Shown in pieces: positions 1-5,628 of a DNA stretch of 7,299 nucleotides. Location: NCBI GenBank assembly GCA_900772695.1, contig CAAGRO010000245.1:1-7299 (forward strand), read 5' to 3'. The DNA is from an uncultured Oribacterium sp. GTDB taxonomy: Bacteria > Bacillota > Clostridia > Lachnospirales > Lachnospiraceae. How positions within the stretch are numbered: the first letter of the stretch is position 1; every line of letters starts with the position of its first letter. The position numbers and the translations under genes were made by a program. Under the pieces are notes generated by a model, which was not told the DNA's origin, did not search any database, and saw only the letters and a program-made list of their open reading frames with translations.

Positions 1-2427
1 GGTCAGGATGATGATCGGCGTGTCGTCACCGAGGGCACGGATCTGCCGCGTCACCTCGATGCCGTTCATATCCGGCAGTCGCCAGTCGATGATGTACGCA
101 TGGAAGGCATCGCCGAGCTCGATCGCGTGCTGTGCACGAAGCACCGCCTCGCGTCCGGACAGCGTCCACTCGGAACGCATGCCGACCTTCACCAGCATCT
201 TCGTCACACTGTCGCAGGTGTTGAAATCGTCATCCACGACGAGGGCCTTCATCCCCTCGAGATCGACGATCCGCTCATCCTGCGGCTGCGCTTCTCCGAT
301 CCGCATCGGGAGCACGAGGATAAACTCCGTGCCCTTTTCCTTCTCCGTATGGACCTCGATGGTACCGCCCATCATCTCGACGATGTTCTTCGTGATGGCC
401 ATGCCGAGGCCGGTGCCCTGGATCTTCGACACAGTCGAGGTCCGCTCACGCTCGAACGGCTCGAAGATTCTCGCCGCGAACTCCGGACTCATGCCGATGC
501 CGGTATCCTTCACGCGGATCTCGTAATCCGCCCGGCCCCCATGCGTGCCCGGCAGCTGACGGAGACGGACGGAAACCGTACCGCCCGCCGGTGTGAACTT
601 GATGGCGTTCGACAGCAGATTCAGCAGCACCTGGTTGAGGCGCGTCTTATCACAGTAGACATCCTCGTCCGTCACATCCATCGCATCCATGTAGAGCTCG
701 AGCTGCTTCGCGTGGATCTGTCCGCTGATGATCGTCTTCAGATCATGCAGCACCTCCGAGAGATTCGTCTCGCTCTCCTCGAGGTGGATACGACCGCTCT
801 CGATACGGCTCATGTCGAGCACGTCGTTGATGAGCGACAGCAGGTGGTTACTGGACGCGAGGATCTTCGTCAGGTAATCCCGCACCTTGTCCTTCTGGTC
901 AATGTTGCTGACCGCGAGGGTCGTGAATCCGATGATGGCATTCATCGGCGTCCGGATGTCATGGGACATGTTCGACAGGAAGGTGCTCTTCGCCCGGTTC
1001 GCGGTCTCTGCGGCATGTACCGCCGCCGACAGCGCCTCGTTCGCCTTCTTATCCTCGGTACGGTCGGACATAACGAAGATATACTTCTGTCGGCCCTCCA
1101 CCTCACTGCCCATGGCGATGACATGGAACCAGCGCCGCTCCTGCGTCTTCTGGTGGATGTACTCGAAGTCCCACTCGCGCTGCTCCCCCCGCTGAAGGCC
1201 TGCGAGACGCTCGACCTTCTGGTCCAGCAGATCCTGTGGATGCAGTCGATCCAGCACATGCACGTCCTTCCGGACCTCCTCGATGGAAAGTCCCAGCAGG
1301 CGCTCGATGTTCGGGCTGATATAATCCGTCTTCGCCCGCGCGACATCCATCATCAGGAAGACATCATCAATGTTCTGTGAAACCCTCGTGAACAGCTCAT
1401 CCTTATACTGGATTTCGGTATCCTTCCGCTGCAGCTTCGTCCGGGTCGCGCGAAGAATCAGCGTAATCAGCGTCACCGTCACCAGCAGAAGCAGTCCGCC
1501 GACCAGCAGGATCGTGCTGTACTGCATCCGGTCCATGCTGGCGTTCACCACATCTGCCGGCACGGTACCGATCAGCATCCAGTTCTGGATCCCGGTCGTT
1601 TCATAGACCATGTAGTACGGGGTTCCGTCCATCGTAACGCGCATCGCACCGTTCCGACTGTTCTGAAGATCCTGTGTCAGTGCCTCGAGTTCGCTCGTCG
1701 AAAGATCTGTATGCGTCCGCAGAATCGCGAGCAGATTATACACGGTTTCCGGCACATGCACGGAATGGCTGATCACGACGACGCCGTTCGGATACACGAC
1801 ATAGCTCGCGGCCTGCCCGCTGAAGGCATCCGTATCAAATATTTTTCCGATGTCCGCGTTATTATAGACGACGGCGATGGCATCATACTCGAAGCCCTGG
1901 TACGTGCCGTGGCCCTGTGGGCTCGCAAAAACGAGCATCTCGGCTCTGCCCGGCAGGGCGGCGTTCATGATGAAGTCATTGCCCGCCTCGATCTCCGGGC
2001 CCGGATCGCCCTGCAGCCCGAGATAGCCCTGATCACCATCGAGGGTCATGTAATTTCCGTCCGAGGTGAGGAAGCAGAAGCTGGTGAAGCCGGCCTCCTC
2101 CTTCGCCTTTCCGAGATAGGTCCGCACACTCGCCTCATCCCGCGCCGTCCGGAGATAGACCGACCACATATGAAGGTAGGTCATGTTCTGATCGACGAGG
2201 GTGTTCAGTGCCTGATTCGTCTGATGATAGATCTCGCCGAGGTGCGATACACTCTCCTCATACACCGTCTTCGTCACGAAGCGATAGTAGCCGACGCTGC
2301 CCGCTCCCATACATACAAGGAGGAGGAGGAGGAGGAGGAGCGAAACCACCTTTCGAACGCTTCGTTTTCCTTTAGTTCTTGTTTTTTCCATATTTTCTTT
2401 CACTGATTTCTGCGCGTCACTTTTCAT
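1..2427 (-). CDS. Hybrid sensor histidine kinase (Cache-like sensor, PAS, HisKA, HATPase, REC), 3' end cut by window edge
   Basis: Translating the minus strand from 2427 gives 809 residues without a stop before the window ends. In order: a basic N-terminus; a first membrane helix at about residues 27-47 with an eight-leucine run; an extracellular region of about 250 residues resembling a Cache sensor; a second membrane helix at about 303-325; a PAS domain at about 340-460 (YISPNIERLLG); HisKA with H-box SHDIRTPMN, phospho-accepting His489; HATPase with N-box Asn607, DTGIGMS from Asp641 and GTGLG at 671-675; and a receiver with the acidic triplet 732-734, phospho-acceptor Asp781 in IIDWRLPDMNG and switch Thr809 as the last visible residue. 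It should autophosphorylate at the membrane and pass phosphate to its own receiver. Any HPt or second receiver lies outside. The start overlaps the preceding lipoprotein stop and has no clear ribosome binding site of its own, suggesting translational coupling; Met13 (2391) is an alternative start. The ligand is unknown. Confidence 0.95.
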   Translation of the reverse strand, partial: MKSDAQKSVKENMEKTRTKGKRSVRKVVSLLLLLLLLVCMGAGSVGYYRFVTKTVYEESVSHLGEIYHQTNQALNTLVDQNMTYLHMWSVYLRTARDEASVRTYLGKAKEEAGFTSFCFLTSDGNYMTLDGDQGYLGLQGDPGPEIEAGNDFIMNAALPGRAEMLVFASPQGHGTYQGFEYDAIAVVYNNADIGKIFDTDAFSGQAASYVVYPNGVVVISHSVHVPETVYNLLAILRTHTDLSTSELEALTQDLQNSRNGAMRVTMDGTPYYMVYETTGIQNWMLIGTVPADVVNASMDRMQYSTILLVGGLLLLVTVTLITLILRATRTKLQRKDTEIQYKDELFTRVSQNIDDVFLMMDVARAKTDYISPNIERLLGLSIEEVRKDVHVLDRLHPQDLLDQKVERLAGLQRGEQREWDFEYIHQKTQERRWFHVIAMGSEVEGRQKYIFVMSDRTEDKKANEALSAAVHAAETANRAKSTFLSNMSHDIRTPMNAIIGFTTLAVSNIDQKDKVRDYLTKILASSNHLLSLINDVLDMSRIESGRIHLEESETNLSEVLHDLKTIISGQIHAKQLELYMDAMDVTDEDVYCDKTRLNQVLLNLLSNAIKFTPAGGTVSVRLRQLPGTHGGRADYEIRVKDTGIGMSPEFAARIFEPFERERTSTVSKIQGTGLGMAITKNIVEMMGGTIEVHTEKEKGTEFILVLPMRIGEAQPQDERIVDLEGMKALVVDDDFNTCDSVTKMLVKVGMRSEWTLSGREAVLRAQHAIELGDAFHAYIIDWRLPDMNGIEVTRQIRALGDDTPIIILT
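2318..2340 (-). repeat. Trinucleotide (CTC) microsatellite inside kinase gene
   Basis: Seven perfect CTC codons followed by CTT encode leucines 30-37 in the first transmembrane helix of the hybrid kinase. Elsewhere in this gene leucine is spelled with a mix of CTG, CTC and CTT, so a run of identical codons stands out. Replication slippage here would add or remove whole leucines without breaking the frame. Confidence 0.9.
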
Positions 2428-2429
2428 CA
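2425..2429 (-). promoter_or_regulatory. TGATG stop-start overlap coupling lipoprotein and kinase genes
   Basis: On the minus strand the lipoprotein gene ends CAG TGA and the kinase starts at the ATG formed by the last base of that stop plus TG, giving TGATG. No Shine-Dalgarno sequence stands directly before this ATG, so translation of the kinase probably depends on ribosomes finishing the lipoprotein. This would link the amounts of the two proteins. Confidence 0.8.
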
Positions 2430-4292
2430 CTGCGTGGACAGGGTGAGGTAATGCTCCGGCTCGGCCAGCACGTCACCGCCCTCTGTCACATACGCGGTCC
2501 AGTCCTGACGCACCGTCTTCTCTTCGGCCTCGAAGCCAGAGGCGATGTCGGAAGGGAGTGCCTCCATATGCTGCGGCAGTGCGAGGCAGCTCACTCGGAA
2601 GTGATCCGCATCCTTGATCGACGCACCATCCTTCGTGATCTCGCTCAGGGTATACTTGCCGTCGCTCTCCGTCACCTTGATGGAGAGACCGCTCACTACC
2701 GGAAGCGAGCCGCGGTTAAATGGCGTCATGCCGCCCTCATAGCCCTCGACGAAGGCCTGCACGAGTGCCTTCAGCTCGACACCGGTCATCTCGCGCTGAT
2801 ATGCACGGACACCGTTCGGCATCACCATATTGGCGACATCCGACTCTGTATACTCCGCCTTCAGCACCGTGCCGGTGAAGCTGTTCGCCGTCGCGATCAG
2901 GACATCACTGCCATAGCAGTTGCGGAGGGAGTGTGCCATCGCAGAGAAGGAAGCATTGCCCCCATCCGCATGGAAGAAGTTCGAGTACGCCTGTTCGGAT
3001 GTGAGGACAATGTCTCGCGCCTCACTCTTCGGCGCGCGGAGCTGTGCATCGAAGGCGCGATACGCCGACTGCGCATCGTACTCGCCGCAGATCATCTTCT
3101 GCACCACGTCCTGTGAGATCGCGAAGAAGTCGTTCGACGCGATACGGATGTACATGTGGTTCTCTTCCACCACCGGACGCACATCCTGCAGCGCCTCTGT
3201 GAGACGAAGCGGGACCTTCTGGCTGTAGCTCAGGGTATCCTGCCCATTGCAGACGATGTTCTGCGCCTCCGCAGACAGCATGACGTTCAGCACCTGGATG
3301 GCCTTTTTACGGCGGGTCGCATCCTGCTCAAGTTCTTTATTCAGTGCGACATTGAAGTACGGCGTCGTCATCAGCCACTGCTCACCGTTCTGATTAAAGA
3401 ATGGAAGGAAAATGGTATCCAGTCCCTGGTCGCGGTACATCTGGACGCCCTGGGAGCTACCGAAGTACATCGCGAGCTGCTCACTCGTAAACATCTCGGC
3501 GATATCATCGTAGATCAGCTTCGTGTCGCTCGCACGAAGCCCAGTGTCCTCGATAAACTGCGCCAGGGTCTCGAAGGCCTGTGGCCAGACCACAGTGTCG
3601 AGACCCTTCTGCCCCTCCGTTGCCGGGTCCGAATACTCGGTACGCCACTTCCGGCCATCCGCAGATGCCAGCAGCGAGGCTGACAGGCCCTGCAGTGTCT
3701 CCATACACTCATAATCGTAGGAATAATCCGAATCGAAGCCGCGGATGCCGAGCTGATCGAAGGCCTGGCAGGCGGACACGAAGCTTGCGTAATCCGTCGG
3801 AAGCGGGATGCCGTACTTCTCGAAGAGGCCGCGGTTCACCACGAAGCCGTGGGCGTCTGCCGCCATCGGAAGCCAGTTGACACTGCCGTCCTGGTTTGTG
3901 AAGCTCGTGAGGTAGGCGTTATACACCGCGCCGCCAACATTGGTCTGCGACAGATCCATGAGGCTGTCCTTCAGCGGCTGCGCGTCTGCGAGAGAGAAGC
4001 GGCAGCAGGTGATGATGTCCGGAAGTCCGCCGTTTTCGTTTAAGAAGGTATAATAATCGAGATTGTTGTTGCCGACGATGAACTCGATGTTCGTATCCGG
4101 AAGCTGTGACTGCACATACGGCGCGTACTCGTCAAGCAGGTTCTTCGTCCAGAGATACACGCGGATCGTGTTCGCGTCCTCCTCTGCCTGCTGCTTCGCC
4201 GTATCCGGCTTCCCGCAGCCGGTCATGAGAAACGCGCTGAGCGCGGAAAGAAGAAGCGTGATCCCCATCCGCTTCCATGGACTCTTTTTCAT
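2427..4292 (-). CDS. Solute-binding lipoprotein with 5'-nucleotidase C-terminal-like domain
   Basis: The product is 621 residues. The N-terminus has basic residues, a hydrophobic stretch and a lipobox ending LMTGC, predicting lipidation at Cys26 and anchoring outside the membrane. Residues about 40-400 look like a family 1 ABC solute-binding protein (DIITCCRFSLADAQPL, WLPMAADAHGFVVNRGLFEK, YFGSSQGVQMYRDQG). Residues about 455-585 differ and resemble the 5'-nucleotidase C-terminal domain: DVLIATANSFTG followed by an S-D-V-A-N strand, MTGVELKALVQAFVEG, then PVVSGLSIKV. No metal-binding catalytic domain is present. The chosen ATG has a GGGGGA ribosome binding site six bases upstream; an in-frame ATG at 4382 would add 30 residues but would bury the signal peptide. 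No permease or ATPase is adjacent, and the stop overlaps the kinase start, so a role as ligand-sensing partner of that kinase is inferred. The ligand could be a sugar, nucleoside or something else. Confidence 0.9.
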   Translation of the reverse strand: MKKSPWKRMGITLLLSALSAFLMTGCGKPDTAKQQAEEDANTIRVYLWTKNLLDEYAPYVQSQLPDTNIEFIVGNNNLDYYTFLNENGGLPDIITCCRFSLADAQPLKDSLMDLSQTNVGGAVYNAYLTSFTNQDGSVNWLPMAADAHGFVVNRGLFEKYGIPLPTDYASFVSACQAFDQLGIRGFDSDYSYDYECMETLQGLSASLLASADGRKWRTEYSDPATEGQKGLDTVVWPQAFETLAQFIEDTGLRASDTKLIYDDIAEMFTSEQLAMYFGSSQGVQMYRDQGLDTIFLPFFNQNGEQWLMTTPYFNVALNKELEQDATRRKKAIQVLNVMLSAEAQNIVCNGQDTLSYSQKVPLRLTEALQDVRPVVEENHMYIRIASNDFFAISQDVVQKMICGEYDAQSAYRAFDAQLRAPKSEARDIVLTSEQAYSNFFHADGGNASFSAMAHSLRNCYGSDVLIATANSFTGTVLKAEYTESDVANMVMPNGVRAYQREMTGVELKALVQAFVEGYEGGMTPFNRGSLPVVSGLSIKVTESDGKYTLSEITKDGASIKDADHFRVSCLALPQHMEALPSDIASGFEAEEKTVRQDWTAYVTEGGDVLAEPEHYLTLSTQ

Positions 4293-4403
4293 ATGATTTC
4301 CCCCATAAAATATCCGCAAAAAAAGCGAAAAAAAGAACCCGTATCCGGAATTCACCAGGTGTGACAACCAGCAAATCCCCAAATACAGGTTTTTACCACA
4401 GAT
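4293..4403 (-). promoter_or_regulatory. 5' leader of the lipoprotein-kinase operon with paired T7 tracts
   Basis: About 105 nt of untranslated leader separate the predicted start of transcription from the lipoprotein ATG. Near its end (4314-4337) the transcript carries two runs of seven U separated by CGC, the second followed by GCG so that CGC-U7-GCG can fold into a small hairpin. A weak CCG-GATA-CGG hairpin lies just before the first U run, giving a terminator-like arrangement. The stem is only 3 bp, so attenuation is a possibility rather than a call. I see no recognisable riboswitch. Confidence 0.4.
4297..4304 (-). promoter_or_regulatory. Ribosome binding site of the lipoprotein gene
   Basis: Minus strand GGGGGAAA, with the purine core six bases before the ATG at 4292. 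It decides the start in favour of the 621-residue form with an N-terminal signal peptide over the longer frame that begins at 4382. Confidence 0.8.
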
Positions 4404-4432
4404 ATATTAAAGCCTGTCTATTAAAAAATCAA
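4404..4432 (-). promoter_or_regulatory. Sigma-A-type promoter for the lipoprotein-kinase operon
   Basis: On the minus strand, a -35 box TTGATT (4427-4432) and a -10 box TAATAT (4404-4409) are separated by exactly 17 bp, about 110 bp upstream of the lipoprotein start. The surrounding sequence is AT-rich within an otherwise GC-rich window. This is the only good promoter I see before the two-gene operon. Confidence 0.75.
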
Positions 4433-4521
4433 TAGCGTGCAATGTGTTTATCAGCGAAATTTAACGAAACTGCAGATCATGCCACGCCTCCGGGGCCCCT
4501 CCCTAAACTGTCTGCGGAAAC

Positions 4522-4550
4522 TTGACATAAATATGGGAAGCGCCTACAAT
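4522..4550 (+). promoter_or_regulatory. Near-consensus sigma-A promoter for the uridine-kinase-like gene
   Basis: A perfect -35 box TTGACA (4522-4527), a 17-bp spacer, and TACAAT (4545-4550), one base from the ideal -10. Transcription should begin near 4557. It is divergent from the lipoprotein promoter at 4404-4432; the roughly 90 bp between their -35 boxes includes the 8-bp palindrome GGGGCCCC at 4492-4499, which could hold a shared regulator. Confidence 0.88.
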
Positions 4551-4556
4551 CTAAAA

Positions 4557-4736
4557 GATTCTGCAGAGTAAAATCTGCGTAAAACGCACAGGCGCGGTCC
4601 GTAACGAGGCCACGGCCGGTGCACTTTGTGGCGACGGGGAGCTCACTCATGTAGACATTCGCCTGCGGAGATCGTAGAAAGCGCAGGGCCCGAGAGGGTT
4701 TTGTCCGGCACGGGTGGGAGTTCCAGAAGGAAAATT
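4557..4736 (+). promoter_or_regulatory. Structured GC-rich 5' leader of the uridine-kinase-like gene
   Basis: About 180 nt lie between the predicted transcription start and the kinase ATG, much longer than needed for a ribosome binding site. Hairpins readable by eye are TGCGT-AAA-ACGCA at 4576-4588, a GGCGA/TCGCC long-range pairing around 4630-4663, CCTGCG/CGCAGG closing a 14-nt loop at about 4662-4687, and CCC-GAGA-GGG with a GNRA-type tetraloop directly after it. A start-stop ATG-TAG pair with its own Shine-Dalgarno sequence is embedded at 4649-4654. I do not recognise a known riboswitch, T-box or small RNA. The reading frame is open upstream to a TTG at 4626, but that extension has no family match. 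Confidence 0.5.
4725..4730 (+). promoter_or_regulatory. Ribosome binding site of the uridine-kinase-like gene
   Basis: AGAAGG ends six bases before the ATG at 4737. It supports that start over the in-frame TTG at 4626. Confidence 0.8.
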
Positions 4737-5348
4737 ATGGCAAGTTCATATGAGCAGCAACAGCGGGATCGCGCGCGTTTCATGCCGGTGGTTCTCGCAA
4801 TAGAAGAGCTGATACGTACCGAGGATGATACGCTACTGATTGCGATCGAGGGCCGTACGGGCGCCGGAAAGACCACCATCTCGAAGTATCTGCACGAGAA
4901 ATTCGGTGGAAATCTGTTCCATCTCGACGACTACTATCTCCAGGCGCACCAGCGCACACCGGAGCGTCTCCGGGAGGTCGGGGGCAATGTCGACTACGAG
5001 CGTTTCAAGGCCGAGGTGCTGGAGCCTGTGCTCCGGAAGGAGATCGTGTACTACCGTCCGTTCAACTACCACACGATGGACTTCGATGCCGAGTTCGCCC
5101 GGGAGATTCCGGTGAAGCGCCTGAACATCATCGAGGGCACCTACTGCATGAACCCGTACTTCGGCGATCCATATGATCTTCGCATCTTCATGGACATCAA
5201 GTACCCGCAGCAGATCGAGAATGTCATCGACCGCGAGGGAACCGCCGAGCTCGACGATTACATCGACAAGTGGATTCCGAAGACAGACATCTACATCGAG
5301 CGTATGGGCATCCAGGAAAAGTGCGACATCACAATCATGTTTTCATGA
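4737..5348 (+). CDS. Uridine kinase-like P-loop kinase
   Basis: A 203-residue protein of the uridine kinase/phosphoribulokinase-like P-loop group. The P-loop is GRTGAGKT at residues 39-46, followed by FHLDDYYL at 61-68, matching the DD(F/Y)Y motif of uridine kinases whose Asp activates the acceptor hydroxyl. RPFNYHTMDF at 107-116 sits where the family reads its nucleoside, and IIEGTY at 131-136 with DLRIFMD at 147-153 is the usual second core strand pair. The family would phosphorylate uridine or cytidine to the monophosphate in pyrimidine salvage, but the C-terminal half is shorter and less typical than E. coli Udk, so the substrate may differ. It is alone in its unit, with its own strong promoter and a long leader. 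No signal peptide or membrane segment is seen; the protein should be cytoplasmic. Confidence 0.88.
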   Translation: MASSYEQQQRDRARFMPVVLAIEELIRTEDDTLLIAIEGRTGAGKTTISKYLHEKFGGNLFHLDDYYLQAHQRTPERLREVGGNVDYERFKAEVLEPVLRKEIVYYRPFNYHTMDFDAEFAREIPVKRLNIIEGTYCMNPYFGDPYDLRIFMDIKYPQQIENVIDREGTAELDDYIDKWIPKTDIYIERMGIQEKCDITIMFS

Positions 5349-5364
5349 TACCGTATTTCGATCG

Positions 5365-5435
5365 CACATGTTGCCGCGGAGCTCATGAAGCAGTCAGACG
5401 ATTCTGGCACGCGTAACGCATCCACACATGTTGCC
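5365..5435. repeat. Pair of 11-bp direct repeats
   Basis: CACATGTTGCC occurs at 5365-5375 and again at 5425-5435, exactly 60 bp apart, in the noncoding stretch after the uridine-kinase-like gene. Flanks are not shared. It may be a protein site or coincidence. Confidence 0.4.
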
Positions 5436-5477
5436 ACGATGATCAAACGAAAAAACAGAATAAAATCCAGATACCTG

Positions 5478-5509
5478 AAAACCGCCAGCGATTGCTGACG
5501 GCTTTTCTT
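5478..5509 (+). terminator. Rho-independent terminator, probably working in both directions
   Basis: CCGCCAGC (5482-5489), a four-base loop, and GCTGACGG (5494-5501) form an 8-bp stem with one C-A mismatch, flanked by AAAA on the left and CTTTTCTT on the right. In the rightward direction it ends the uridine-kinase-like transcript about 130 bp after the stop. Read leftward it has GGTTTT after the stem and could also end the MoxR transcript. Confidence 0.7.
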
Positions 5510-5540
5510 ATTCTCAGAATTCGCCCTGCTTCATGGGCTA

Positions 5541-5599
5541 CGTCATACCTTGTTATATCTTGTTATATCTTCATTCTTTTGTTATATCTTGTTATATCT
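5541..5599. repeat. Phased array of 10-bp direct repeats (TGTTATATCT)
   Basis: Four exact copies lie at 5551-5560, 5561-5570, 5580-5589 and 5590-5599, arranged as two tandem pairs 9 bp apart, so a 20-bp unit is exactly duplicated. A fifth copy matching 7 of 10 bases abuts the first at 5541-5550. Start spacings are 10, 10, 19 and 10 bp, close to whole turns of the helix. The array is AT-rich inside a GC-rich window and lies just past the MoxR stop codon and before the terminator. Function is not known; a cluster of protein sites or the product of slippage are the simplest readings. Confidence 0.85.
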
Positions 5600-5628
5600 C
5601 CCAGTGTATACAATCGAAGATTTTCGCT

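Noticed and set aside
100..1380. A 426-residue plus-strand open frame
   Set aside because: It is antisense to the hybrid kinase, which has every catalytic motif intact. The translated sequence is rich in His, Arg, Leu and Asp with no domain pattern.
4293..4382. Longer start for the lipoprotein at 4382
   Set aside because: The extra 30 residues would precede a standard signal peptide and lipobox, and the ATG at 4292 has a strong ribosome binding site.
4700..4725. T-box-like sequence GGGTGGGA in the leader
   Set aside because: The rest of the T-box consensus (ACCGCG) and the antiterminator stem are missing, and the downstream gene is not an amino acid or tRNA synthetase gene.
4626..4736. TTG-initiated N-terminal extension of the uridine-kinase-like protein
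   Set aside because: The extension has no family resemblance, no ribosome binding site before the TTG, and overlaps the hairpins of the leader; the ATG at 4737 has a well-placed AGAAGG.
5345..5416. A 23-codon open frame overlapping the stop of the uridine-kinase-like gene
   Set aside because: No ribosome binding site, no recognisable composition and very short; overlap of the ATG with TGA is easily accidental.
5551..5599. CRISPR array
   Set aside because: The units are only 10 bp, in tandem pairs, with no spacers of uniform length and no cas genes.
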